This document shows, one piece after another, positions 1 to 8,471 of a stretch of DNA of 22,102 bases. The DNA is from Alistipes sp. (GTDB taxonomy: Bacteria > Bacteroidota > Bacteroidia > Bacteroidales > Rikenellaceae), in the NCBI GenBank assembly GCA_019422485.1, contig JAHZDG010000019.1, positions 2,372 to 24,473 of the forward strand, written 5' to 3'. The notes beneath the pieces are model-generated. The model was not told the origin of the DNA and made no database searches. It saw only the letters and a list, made by a program, of their open reading frames with translations. Every line of letters begins with the position of its first letter. Position 1 is the stretch's first letter. The position numbers and the translations under genes were made by a program.

Positions 1-795
1 AAGGGACGCTTCAAGCTGTCAGGAGATGCTGCGCCCGAAGAGAAAGTCGTTGTAGCGGCTCATCGGATGGCTGAGGCCGAAAGCAGCATGGATTTTACGC
101 CTCGCTTCGAGGGACGATGCATGGATTATATTCCGGTGGATCTGAACTGTTATCTGTACGGATACGAAAAGGACCTGGCCTTCTATGAACAGGAACTGGG
201 TATTCGGGGACCGATCAATTGGGATAAACGGGCCGCTGACCGTGCTGCCTTAATCGACCGCTACTGCTGGAACGAAGAACGGGGGCTGTATATGGATTAC
301 GACTTTGTCAATCAACGTTTTTCACCCGTAGCTGCGATGAGCGGACTGATGCCCTTGCATTTCGGATTCGCTTCACCGGAAAAGGCCGACCAGGTTCGCC
401 GCAACCTTTCGTTGTTCGATAGCGAAGGCGGACTGGTGGTTTGCGAAGTGAGCCCGCAGGAGGTTGTTTATCAATGGGGTGATGCGGCAGTTTGGGCTCC
501 GATTCAGCAGATCGGGATCGAGTCGATGTTGCGTTATGGTTTCGTCGACGAGGCGAAGAATATCGCTACCAAATGGCTCAATACGGTCACCCGCAACTAC
601 CTGGATCCCCAACCGGCTACGCATCGTCCGTTCAAATACGGGGATGGAACACGCCATCCGGGGTTCCTGTATGAAAAATACACCCGGGACGGGCAGATTA
701 ACGATTATGAATACCCGTGTAGCGTGATGTTGGGTTGGACGGCTTCGGCGTTTTTGGTGGCCTTGGAAACCGTGCAGAACAACGGGGAAAAATGA
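1..795 (+). CDS. Trehalase-like glycoside hydrolase (GH37 type), 3' part
   Basis: The reading frame is open from base 1, so the 5' part of the gene lies outside the window. The visible C-terminal part resembles the (alpha/alpha)6 catalytic domain of family 37 trehalases, which hydrolyse alpha,alpha-trehalose to glucose. Matching motifs are AESSMDF (bases 76-96; compare ESGWDFS, which carries the catalytic Asp), PVDLNCYLY, QWGDAAVWAP (compare trehalase signature 2, QWDxPxxWxP), LYEKY with the second catalytic carboxylate at 673-675, and YEYP followed by GWT. The Trp that normally precedes the catalytic Asp is Met here and the signature has QWG for QWD, so the substrate may differ from trehalose. 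Whether the protein has a signal peptide cannot be seen. Family assignment is good; substrate is uncertain. Confidence 0.8.
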   Translation, partial: KGRFKLSGDAAPEEKVVVAAHRMAEAESSMDFTPRFEGRCMDYIPVDLNCYLYGYEKDLAFYEQELGIRGPINWDKRAADRAALIDRYCWNEERGLYMDYDFVNQRFSPVAAMSGLMPLHFGFASPEKADQVRRNLSLFDSEGGLVVCEVSPQEVVYQWGDAAVWAPIQQIGIESMLRYGFVDEAKNIATKWLNTVTRNYLDPQPATHRPFKYGDGTRHPGFLYEKYTRDGQINDYEYPCSVMLGWTASAFLVALETVQNNGEK

Positions 796-964
796 GCGAC
801 GGTGCAGAATGGGGGACGGCAGCCAGGCTGCGAACTGGGTTTGTGCGGGGACGGTTTGGCGGTGAATCGATACGGGATCGGGGTGCAACGTAACGCCGAT
901 GAAATATCTGCCTTCAAAAGTTCGTTGTAAAAAGAAAAGGATACTCGGAAGTCCTGTGGGGTTT

Positions 965-989
965 CGGAGGGGGAATTTGTAACCCTCCG
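965..989. other. Hairpin between the trehalase-like gene and the PBP gene
   Basis: The 7-bp arms CGGAGGG (965-971) and CCCTCCG (983-989) are separated by an 11-base loop. No T-run follows on either strand, so this is at best a weak terminator of the upstream gene. Confidence 0.35.
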
Positions 990-1032
990 TACAATAAAAA
1001 TGCCTCTACAGAGGATTTTAAGAGAAATGTTG

Positions 1033-1040
1033 TACTTTTG
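1033..1040 (+). promoter_or_regulatory. -7 promoter element for the PBP1A gene
   Basis: TACTTTTG matches the Bacteroidetes -7 consensus TAnnTTTG. No good -33 element is visible. Transcription would begin near 1045, which places the in-frame ATG codons at 1000 and 1027 upstream of the message and supports a start at 1054 or 1066. Confidence 0.55.
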
Positions 1041-1053
1041 TAACGAGAAAAAT

Positions 1054-3414
1054 ATGCCCGCTTCCATGGCTCGGAAAATCATCGAAAAACTCAAGACTCC
1101 TACCGCAATCAAATGTTTCTGGATTGTGATCGTTTCACCGGTTGCCCTGATCTTGCTCCTGTTGTTGCTGATCGGATTGGGCGTTTTCGGGAAACTGCCC
1201 ACTTTCGAAGAACTCGAAAATCCCAAAAGCAACCTGGCTACCGAAATCTACTCCGAAGATGGCGCCCTGTTGGGGAGTTTCTTCATCCAGAATCGGACTT
1301 ATGTCGATTATGAAGACCTTTCCCCCAGTCTGGTTGCGGCTTTGGTGGCTACCGAAGATGTGCGGTTTTATTCCCATTCGGGGATCGATTTTGTCGCTTT
1401 GGCCCGTGTTGCCGTGCGAACCATTGGTTTGGGTCAGGGCCAGGGGGGCGGAAGTACCATCTCGCAGCAGGTGGCCAAAAACCTCTATCCGCGTGATACT
1501 GTTAACCGTAATCCCCTCGCTCGCAAAGCCAAACTGGTGATCTCCAAACTCAAGGAGTGGATCACGGCGGTGATGCTCGAACATAACTACACCAAGGAAG
1601 AGATCCTGACCATGTACCTCAATACCATGGAGTATGGGAGCAATGCTTTCGGGATCAAGTCTGCGGCCCGGACTTTCTTCAACAAAACGCCGGATGAGCT
1701 CAATGTGCAGGAAGCGGCGATGTTGGTGGGGGTGGTCAATGCACCGACCCGTTACAGCCCGGTGCGCAACCCCGAAAGGGCGATGGCCCGTCGGAACCTG
1801 GTGATCGACCGTATGCGTCAGAAGGGCTACCTGAACCGGGCTCAGTGCGATTCCATTCAGGCATTGCCCATCGAATTGGATTATCAGCCGATTTCACACA
1901 ATGCCGGGACCGGTACCTATTTCCGGGAAATGCTGCGCCTGGTGATGACCTCTCCCAAACCCACGCGCAACCAGTTTTTGCAGGAATGGGACTACGAACA
2001 GGCCGTTGAACAGTGGGAAAACAACCCGTTGTATGGATGGTGCCTGAAAAATCAGAAGTCGGACGGTTCGGAGTATAATCTGTATCGTGACGGGCTGAAG
2101 ATCTACACGACCATTAATGCGACCATGCAGGAGTATGCCGAAGAGGCGTTGGACAGCCACCTGAGCCAGAAACTGCAACCCGAAATGGACCGTCAGGTCA
2201 AACGTAATAAACGTCTTTTCAATAACCTTTCACAAGAGGAAATCGACCGGGTGATGCTCAACGCCATCCGTCAGACCGACCGTTATCGGGAACTCAAAGG
2301 GGATGGAAAAACCATGGACGAAATCATGGCCGATTTCAAAAAGGCGGTTCCCATGAAGGTCTTCTCCTACCAGGGAGAACGCGATACGGTGATGAGTCCG
2401 TACGATTCGATCCTGTATCATAAACAGTATTTGCGGGCGTCGTTCGTAGCGATCGATCCTTCGACGGGGTATGTGAAAGCCTATGTAGGTGGGCCCAACT
2501 ACCGCTATTTCAAATACGATATGGTCAAACAAGGGAAACGTCAGGTGGGATCGACGATCAAACCGTTTATCTATTCGTTTGCCGTCGATCAGCTCAACTG
2601 TACGCCCTGTACGCTGGTGCCCAACCGTCCGGTGACCATCGCTACTGAAACCGGGGATGCCTGGCAGCCCAAAGAGGCTGGTAAGGTGGTCTATGACGAT
2701 AAACCCCGGCAGCTGCAGTGGGGGTTGGCCAATAGCCGCAACAACTATTCGGCCTGGATCATGAAACAAGCCGGCAATCCGAGTGCTGTGGCCGACTATA
2801 TCCACAAGATGGGGATCCACAGCTACATCGATCCGGTGTATGCCCTCTGTCTGGGAACCCCTGATTTCTCGCTGTTCGAATTGGTGGGTGCGTATGGCAC
2901 GTTCGCCAACCGCGGAGTGTTTATCGAACCGATTTTCGTGACGCGTATCGAGGATCGCCATGGGAACGTGTTGGCAACCTTTACGCCCGCTTCGCATGAT
3001 GCGATCAGCGAACAGACCGCGTATACCATGTTGGGGATGTTGAAAAACGTGCTCAACGGGACTGCCGGACGTCTGCGTTGGATTTACAACTTCAAAGGCG
3101 AAATGGGCGGAAAAACCGGTACTTCACAGAATAACTCAGACGCCTGGTTTGTCGGAGTGACCCCTAAAATCGTCGCCGGAGCCTGGGTAGGTGCTGAAGA
3201 CCGCAGTGTACACCTCATTACGGGAGCCGATGGGGCACGCTCTGCCTTGCCGATCTACGGGAATTTCATGACCCAGGTTTATGCCAATCCTTCGCTGGGC
3301 ATTTCGCAGTCGGATCTCTTTCCGATTCCGGTAGGAGCTGTGATTTACGATTGTGACGATCGCAGCGAAAGCATTGCACCCCGTGTGCAGGATGAGGACG
3401 AATTCTTCGATTGA
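1054..3414 (+). CDS. Bifunctional class A penicillin-binding protein (PBP1A family)
   Basis: Inner-membrane peptidoglycan synthase that polymerises glycan strands (GT51) and cross-links them (transpeptidase). Counting from the ATG at 1054, one membrane anchor lies at about residues 22-42. The GT51 domain follows with the catalytic Glu in ATEDVRFYSHSG (E101) and the GGGSTISQQVAKN motif. The transpeptidase domain carries all three motifs: STIK (S500), SRN (S561) and KTGT (K687). The length of 786 residues is normal for the family. The frame is open from an ATG at 1000, but a -7 element at 1033-1040 lies inside that extension, so ATG 1054 is preferred, with ATG 1066 as alternative. The gene appears to be transcribed alone. 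The acidic C-terminal tail is unremarkable. Confidence 0.95.
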   Translation: MPASMARKIIEKLKTPTAIKCFWIVIVSPVALILLLLLLIGLGVFGKLPTFEELENPKSNLATEIYSEDGALLGSFFIQNRTYVDYEDLSPSLVAALVATEDVRFYSHSGIDFVALARVAVRTIGLGQGQGGGSTISQQVAKNLYPRDTVNRNPLARKAKLVISKLKEWITAVMLEHNYTKEEILTMYLNTMEYGSNAFGIKSAARTFFNKTPDELNVQEAAMLVGVVNAPTRYSPVRNPERAMARRNLVIDRMRQKGYLNRAQCDSIQALPIELDYQPISHNAGTGTYFREMLRLVMTSPKPTRNQFLQEWDYEQAVEQWENNPLYGWCLKNQKSDGSEYNLYRDGLKIYTTINATMQEYAEEALDSHLSQKLQPEMDRQVKRNKRLFNNLSQEEIDRVMLNAIRQTDRYRELKGDGKTMDEIMADFKKAVPMKVFSYQGERDTVMSPYDSILYHKQYLRASFVAIDPSTGYVKAYVGGPNYRYFKYDMVKQGKRQVGSTIKPFIYSFAVDQLNCTPCTLVPNRPVTIATETGDAWQPKEAGKVVYDDKPRQLQWGLANSRNNYSAWIMKQAGNPSAVADYIHKMGIHSYIDPVYALCLGTPDFSLFELVGAYGTFANRGVFIEPIFVTRIEDRHGNVLATFTPASHDAISEQTAYTMLGMLKNVLNGTAGRLRWIYNFKGEMGGKTGTSQNNSDAWFVGVTPKIVAGAWVGAEDRSVHLITGADGARSALPIYGNFMTQVYANPSLGISQSDLFPIPVGAVIYDCDDRSESIAPRVQDEDEFFD

Positions 3415-3583
3415 TCGTAGTTTGGTAGAGAAGATCGGGCCGTCGGGTCTGGCCTTCAGGTTAACGTCGGTCGGTCAGGCTCCTGAGCCCAATCCGAATG
3501 GTGTGCTGCGGGGCTGGGCGGGTAAATCGCCGGCAGAGCGGTGTTTTTCCGGGAAATCCCGGGGAGAAGTTCGTCGCCATTTG

Positions 3584-3614
3584 TTGTTTCTTTGCTTTTC
3601 ACGCCGTATCTTTG
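3584..3614 (+). promoter_or_regulatory. Promoter of asd
   Basis: TATCTTTG at 3607-3614 is a perfect -7 box. TTG at 3584-3586 lies 20 bases upstream as the -33 element, and a TTTG at 3580-3583 is an alternative. The ATG of asd follows 28 bases after the -7 box. Confidence 0.75.
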
Positions 3615-3642
3615 TCATCCCAATATCAAATCTTAACGCCTT

Positions 3643-4665
3643 ATGAGAGTTGCCATCGTGGGTGCCAGTGGGGCCGTCGGACAAGAGTTTCTGAAGGTCC
3701 TCGAACAACGGGAATTCCCCATTCGCGAACTGTTGCTTTTCGGCTCCGAACGCAGTGCCGGTCGGAAGTACAAATTCAAAAAAGAAGAGATCACGGTGCG
3801 TCAATTGGCGCATAACGATGATTTTAAAGGCGTCGATCTGGCGTTCGTGTCGGCCGGGGCCGGAACCTCCAAGGAGTTTGCCGAAACCATTACCCGCTAT
3901 GGAACCCTGATGATCGATAATTCGAGCGCTTTCCGTATGGATGACGATGTACCCCTGGTGGTGCCGGAAGTCAATCCTCGGGATGCCATCAATCCTCCTC
4001 GCAACATCATTGCCAACCCCAACTGTACGACCATTCAACTGGTGGTGGCTTTGCAGGCGATTCAGCAGTTGTCGCCGATTCGCCGGGTGCATGTGTCGAC
4101 CTATCAGTCGGCCAGCGGGGCAGGTGCCGCAGCCATGCAGGAACTCACCATGCAGCACGAACAGATCGTCCGGGGCGAAGAACCGGTGGTCGAAAAGTTC
4201 GCTTTCCAACTGGCTTTCAACGTCATTCCTCAGGTGGATGTCTTTATGGATAACGGCTATACCAAGGAAGAGATGAAAATGTATAACGAAACCCGCAAAA
4301 TCATGCATTCGGATATGCAAGTGAGCGCCATGTGTGTACGGGTGCCGGTGATGCGGGCCCACTCCGAATCGGTGTGGGTGGAAACCGAACGTCCGATTTC
4401 GGTTTACGAAGCTCGGAAGGCTTTTTCGGGAGCCGAAGGAGTGGTGCTGATGGACGATCCTCAGCGTCAACGCTATCCGATGCCGCTGCCTTTGGCCGGT
4501 CAGGACAGCGTGTATGTAGGCCGTATTCGTCAGGATCTGGCGAATCCCAATGGCTTGGCCTTCTGGTGCGTGAGCGACCAGATTCGCAAAGGGGCAGCGC
4601 TGAATGCCGTGCAGATCGCCGAATACCTGGTTCGCAACGGACACCTGAATGCGTATATCAAATAG
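3643..4665 (+). CDS. asd: Aspartate-semialdehyde dehydrogenase
   Basis: Cytoplasmic NADPH-dependent enzyme that reduces L-aspartyl-4-phosphate to aspartate semialdehyde. This is the shared step to lysine/diaminopimelate, threonine and methionine. The N-terminal Rossmann motif VGASGAVGQE (residues 6-15) binds the cofactor. The nucleophilic Cys is in NPNCTT (C128), and the catalytic His is probably H240 in MRAHSES. SSAFR and YQSASGAG are also typical. At 340 residues it is full length. The start is set by the promoter at 3584-3614 and by the immediate Rossmann motif. It is a single-gene unit that ends in the hairpin terminator at 4691-4718. Confidence 0.96.
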   Translation: MRVAIVGASGAVGQEFLKVLEQREFPIRELLLFGSERSAGRKYKFKKEEITVRQLAHNDDFKGVDLAFVSAGAGTSKEFAETITRYGTLMIDNSSAFRMDDDVPLVVPEVNPRDAINPPRNIIANPNCTTIQLVVALQAIQQLSPIRRVHVSTYQSASGAGAAAMQELTMQHEQIVRGEEPVVEKFAFQLAFNVIPQVDVFMDNGYTKEEMKMYNETRKIMHSDMQVSAMCVRVPVMRAHSESVWVETERPISVYEARKAFSGAEGVVLMDDPQRQRYPMPLPLAGQDSVYVGRIRQDLANPNGLAFWCVSDQIRKGAALNAVQIAEYLVRNGHLNAYIK

Positions 4666-4690
4666 CATTCGATCGATCCAAACATAATAG

Positions 4691-4718
4691 AAAAAGGCTC
4701 CACAAAGGAGCCTTTTTT
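4691..4718. terminator. Bidirectional intrinsic terminator between asd and the rhamnosidase gene
   Basis: AAAAAGGCTCC, a 5-base loop ACAAA, then GGAGCCTTTTTT form an 11-bp stem with an A-run on one side and a T-run on the other. It works in both directions and serves the two convergent genes. Confidence 0.92.
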
Positions 4719-4812
4719 ATTGAGAATTGGTTTCAGGAGAAACCGACCTGTCCGGATAAGGTCAAAACGGCTCGAAATAGCCCGATTTTTGGATTTTCCT
4801 CGCCGAGATGGA

Positions 4813-7800
4813 TTACTCCTGCCGGAAAGGAGAAATCAATTGATAGCGGCCCGATTCGAGCTCGATGGTAGCCGTCCGGTTATTGAAAGAGAGCGGTTCG
4901 ACTTTCTTTCCGTTTAAGGTGATGCCGGTAGCCCGGTCTGCCGGCAGTCGAACCGTGGCGGAGGTGCCGACCGGAATTTCGACATCGAGTCGGAACTTAC
5001 CCTTCTCGATCTTCCAGTGGCTGGAGATCTTGCCCCGGATGCTTTCGTAGTCGGCTTTGGCCCAGGTGACTTTTCCGCCCGGAACCGGGGTGATGAAGAA
5101 GTGTTCCCAGCCGGGATGGGCCTCGTCGGGATTCAGACCGGCGATGTAACGCCACATCCACTCCCCTACGGATCCGAAAGCCCAGTGGTTCATCGAATTG
5201 GTGTTGCTTTCCTGGTAGAACCCGCGTCCCTTCACATAGCCGTCCCAGCGTTCCCAAATCGTGGTGGCGCCGTTGTTGACCATGTAGAGCCACGAGGGGA
5301 ACGTCTGGCTGGTCATCAGCTGCCAGGCCACGTCGGCATACCCTTCCCGAACCAGTTCTATCATCATGCGGTGAGAGGTCTGAATGCCGGTGGAGAGTCG
5401 TCCCTGGTATTTGTTCTGGATGTTGTCGACCATCAGAGCCGCCGCTTTGGCCCGCAGTTCTTCCGGCAGCAGATCGAAACTCAGGGCAATGGCGTATCCC
5501 GCCTGCGTGTCGCCCTGAATATGTCCGTCGGCCTGCACAAAGGCTTCATTGAATGCCTTTTTGATCGCTTCGGCCAGTTGGCGGTAGCGTTCCGCTTCGG
5601 CCGGATAGCCGATCACTTCGGCCATCTGCGCTACGATCTGGGTCGAGCGGGCGAAAAAGGCCGTAGCAAACACCTCATTGGGGACTTCAGCCCCTTTTCT
5701 GGGCCAGCCGGGGGTGATGATCTGATCGCCGTTCATCCAGTCGTTGTAGTCGTTGTTGCGGCCGTTGCGCCAGATCAGATCCGGGTTGTTGCGGTGGATG
5801 TAATCGACCCAGGCTTTGGCGGCCGGGAATTGGTCTTCGAGCAGGCGCCGGTCGGCATAGTTGATATAGGCGGTCCAGGGGAGCATCACCCCGCAGTCGC
5901 CCCAGGCCGGGGCTCCTTTGCGCCGGTCGTTGACTGCCCCCGGATGCGGGGCATAGTCCGGGAAACGACCGTCATCCGCCTGACCGTCCCGCATATCCTG
6001 CGCGAATTTGGTGATGAAGGCGGCCAGATCCATGTTGAAGATGGCCGTTTGTCCGAAGGCCTGGATATCCCCCATCCATCCCATGCGTTCGTCGCGTTGC
6101 GGACAGTCGTTGGGGGTGCTCATCAGGTTGGAGCGTTGGGTCCACAAAATGTTGCTCATCAGCTTGTTCAACGAATCGTCGGAGCAGGCGAAGGTGCCGG
6201 TGAACGGAGCCGAAGAGTGGAATACCCGCACCACGATATCGTCGGACGTGGGGGCCTCTTCCACCCCTGAAACTTCGGCGTATCGGAAGCCGTGGTAGGT
6301 GAACGTCGGTTCGTATTCGAACACGCCGTCCTGGGCCGGAGTGTATTGGTCGATCTGCGGGGCCTGCCGAATGCTGATCGTATACAGTGTGCCGTCGTCA
6401 TACACCGCTTCGGCATGGCGGAAGGTCACCGTTTTGCCGGCCTTCCCTTTCAGTCTGAAACGGCAGCATCCCACCAGATTCTGCCCGAAATCGATGACAT
6501 AAACACCGGGGGTGGTTTCGGTGATCGAGAGGGGTTTGATCTCTTGTTCGACCTGAATCGGTTCGTTGCGCAGAGCCACCCGTTGGAGGGCGTTCGGAAC
6601 AAAGGCGCCGGCCGGGGTCCAATGGCTGTCGTCGAAACCGGGACGATCCCAGCCCGGGAATTCCAGCCGGGCATCGTACATCTCGCCCCGATAGATGCCG
6701 GCCGCGGTGACCGGACCCTGGGTGGTCGTTCGCCAGCTTTCGTCCGTCGGGATCACCTGCCGGGTGCCGTCGGTGAATTCGACCTCGATCTGAGCCATCA
6801 GTTCGGGGTATTTGCCGTAGGTAAACCGGCCCGAACCCCACAATTCTCCGGCGTACCAACCTTCGGCCAGGGTGGCTGCCGCCGTATTTTCGCCGGTTTG
6901 TATCCAGGGGGTGATGTCGTAGGTCTGGTAGCTGATGCGTTTATGGTAATCGGTCCATTCCGGAGCCAGGCGCTGATTGCCCAGCTTTTGTCCGTTGATG
7001 CGGAATTCATACAGTCCTTTGGCCGTTACGTAAACGGTAGCTTTCCGGATGGGTTTTTGCAGGGAAAACGTTTTGCGGGCATAGGTGGCCGGCAGGGCTC
7101 CGTACATTTCGAGTCCCAGAGGCGTCGATTTCAGAATGCCGTCGGTCAAATAGACCGGGTTCCAGTTCCAGCGTTTGATCGCATCGTCCGAAAGAACGGG
7201 GGCTTTTTCGGCCAGGTTTTCTTTCCCCGAAAGCACCTGCATTTCGGCCAGCGCGAAACCGTAATTGTCGCCGTCACGCAGCGCCAGACGAGTGACGGTC
7301 AGGCGGACAAACCGGGCGGTAGTGGTCGGAACAGCATAGGTTTGCGGTTCTACTCCCGGATTGGGAATGTCCGTTTGGGTGTAATCGGCGATGGTGCGCA
7401 GATCCGAAAAATCCTCCTGATCGGCCGCTTCGATCAAAAAACGGACGGGAAACAGAAAGCCCGGTACATCGGCCCGATAATCGAACGGCCGGGCCGGGAA
7501 TAACCGGACCGCATCGAAGGTTTTCGGGGCGCCCAGGTCGATCGTAACCCGTTGTGTCGTATCGGCCCGGTGGGCGACCAGGCTGCAGAATCCGTCTACT
7601 TTGGGGATCAGCTCGATTTTGGCTTTCATGGCAGCGCTGTCGGCGATCCATTTTGCCTGCCAGTCCCGCTCCTGGAGCAATCCCATGCTCCAACGGGCCG
7701 GTTCGCTCCAGGCGGAAGGTTTCCCGGCCTTGTCCCAAACCATGACTTTCCACCATACTTCCATGCGGGAAGTCAGGTTCCGGCCGTTATAAACGATATG

Positions 7801-8094
7801 GAGGGTCTGATCGGACAGGACTTTGCCGCTGTCCCACAGATCGCCCCGATTCTGATCGAGCGAATCGGCCGACGAGGCAACCAAAATGCGATAAGCCGTC
7901 TGTTTTTCCGCATTGACCGGCGAAGACACCTGCCAACTCAAACGTGGAGCGGTTTCGTCGATGCCGACCGGATTGACTAAATATTCGGTTTTTAATTTGT
8001 GGACGGAGAGATTACCCGGTTTAGGTTGGGATGAGCAAATACCTGTCCATACGGACAGAATACCGAGGCAAGCGGTAAACAATCTTTTTTTCAT
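4813..8094 (-). CDS. Secreted alpha-L-rhamnosidase, GH78, with an inserted discoidin-like domain
   Basis: Inverting glycosidase releasing alpha-linked L-rhamnose from pectin side chains or plant glycosides. A basic N-terminus and hydrophobic stretch (residues 1-21) form an export signal. A Cys at about 21 could be a lipid anchor, but Ile at -1 is not a standard lipobox. The order is: N-terminal Ig-like domain (about 30-160), a discoidin/F5-8C-like beta domain (about 165-300; TIDLGAPKTFDAVRLFP, RFVRLTVTRL), rhamnosidase N domain (about 345-510), beta-sandwich (520-640), (alpha/alpha)6 catalytic domain (640-990), and a C-terminal beta domain. Catalytic motifs are intact: DCPQRDERMGW, with D663 and E669 (proposed general acid), and IWERW with E948. 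At 1093 residues it is long for GH78 because of the inserted domain. No SusC/SusD pair is nearby. Confidence 0.93.
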   Translation of the reverse strand: MKKRLFTACLGILSVWTGICSSQPKPGNLSVHKLKTEYLVNPVGIDETAPRLSWQVSSPVNAEKQTAYRILVASSADSLDQNRGDLWDSGKVLSDQTLHIVYNGRNLTSRMEVWWKVMVWDKAGKPSAWSEPARWSMGLLQERDWQAKWIADSAAMKAKIELIPKVDGFCSLVAHRADTTQRVTIDLGAPKTFDAVRLFPARPFDYRADVPGFLFPVRFLIEAADQEDFSDLRTIADYTQTDIPNPGVEPQTYAVPTTTARFVRLTVTRLALRDGDNYGFALAEMQVLSGKENLAEKAPVLSDDAIKRWNWNPVYLTDGILKSTPLGLEMYGALPATYARKTFSLQKPIRKATVYVTAKGLYEFRINGQKLGNQRLAPEWTDYHKRISYQTYDITPWIQTGENTAAATLAEGWYAGELWGSGRFTYGKYPELMAQIEVEFTDGTRQVIPTDESWRTTTQGPVTAAGIYRGEMYDARLEFPGWDRPGFDDSHWTPAGAFVPNALQRVALRNEPIQVEQEIKPLSITETTPGVYVIDFGQNLVGCCRFRLKGKAGKTVTFRHAEAVYDDGTLYTISIRQAPQIDQYTPAQDGVFEYEPTFTYHGFRYAEVSGVEEAPTSDDIVVRVFHSSAPFTGTFACSDDSLNKLMSNILWTQRSNLMSTPNDCPQRDERMGWMGDIQAFGQTAIFNMDLAAFITKFAQDMRDGQADDGRFPDYAPHPGAVNDRRKGAPAWGDCGVMLPWTAYINYADRRLLEDQFPAAKAWVDYIHRNNPDLIWRNGRNNDYNDWMNGDQIITPGWPRKGAEVPNEVFATAFFARSTQIVAQMAEVIGYPAEAERYRQLAEAIKKAFNEAFVQADGHIQGDTQAGYAIALSFDLLPEELRAKAAALMVDNIQNKYQGRLSTGIQTSHRMMIELVREGYADVAWQLMTSQTFPSWLYMVNNGATTIWERWDGYVKGRGFYQESNTNSMNHWAFGSVGEWMWRYIAGLNPDEAHPGWEHFFITPVPGGKVTWAKADYESIRGKISSHWKIEKGKFRLDVEIPVGTSATVRLPADRATGITLNGKKVEPLSFNNRTATIELESGRYQLISPFRQE

Positions 8095-8160
8095 AACGAA
8101 TACAGATAGCGGATCAGTAGTTTGTAAGAGGGATTTTGCAGGGCCTCCTACCCCTTCCTA

Positions 8161-8168
8161 CAAAAATA
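8161..8168 (-). promoter_or_regulatory. -7 promoter element for the rhamnosidase gene
   Basis: On the minus strand this reads TATTTTTG, a match to TAnnTTTG, 66 bases upstream of the rhamnosidase ATG. No clear -33 element is seen. Confidence 0.5.
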
Positions 8169-8379
8169 AGAAATATTCGGGGACCTGTATGCCGATAGTT
8201 AGAGGAGAATGTATGTCGTTCGGGAAGTGAACTTGTATCCATCTTCCGATGGTTTCGTGGAGTTCTATGTTAAGTAGCGTCAGGGGTAATCTTGTTCTTG
8301 GTATTCGCATCATACGGTTCCGGTTGCTTTAGGCATCGTAGTTAAAGCAAAAAGCAAAGAGGTTGTTTGTTGTATTCAT

Positions 8380-8387
8380 TATCTTTG
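8380..8387 (+). promoter_or_regulatory. -7 promoter element for the nitronate monooxygenase-like gene
   Basis: TATCTTTG is a perfect -7 match. TTTG/TTG motifs at 8363-8369 are closer than the usual 19-21 bases. The implied leader to the ATG at 8472 is about 75 bases. Confidence 0.6.
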
Positions 8388-8471
8388 CAAACTATTCAGA
8401 CAACCCTCGTCGATGAGACTGGGGCCCGATAGTCTTTGCTGTCAGGCTCTTCCGTCTCGAATAAAAACAAC

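Larger units (their letters stand above)
8095..8471. other. Divergent intergenic region
   Basis: These 377 bases separate two divergent genes. They hold a -7 element for each direction (8161-8168 minus, 8380-8387 plus). The segment 8170-8340 shows no convincing reading frame, hairpin or repeat. Confidence 0.5.

Noticed and set aside
3549..3562. Palindrome CCGGG-AAAT-CCCGG downstream of the PBP1A gene
   Set aside because: It is short, has no T-run on either strand and lies well before the asd promoter, so it does not qualify as a terminator or an operator on present evidence.
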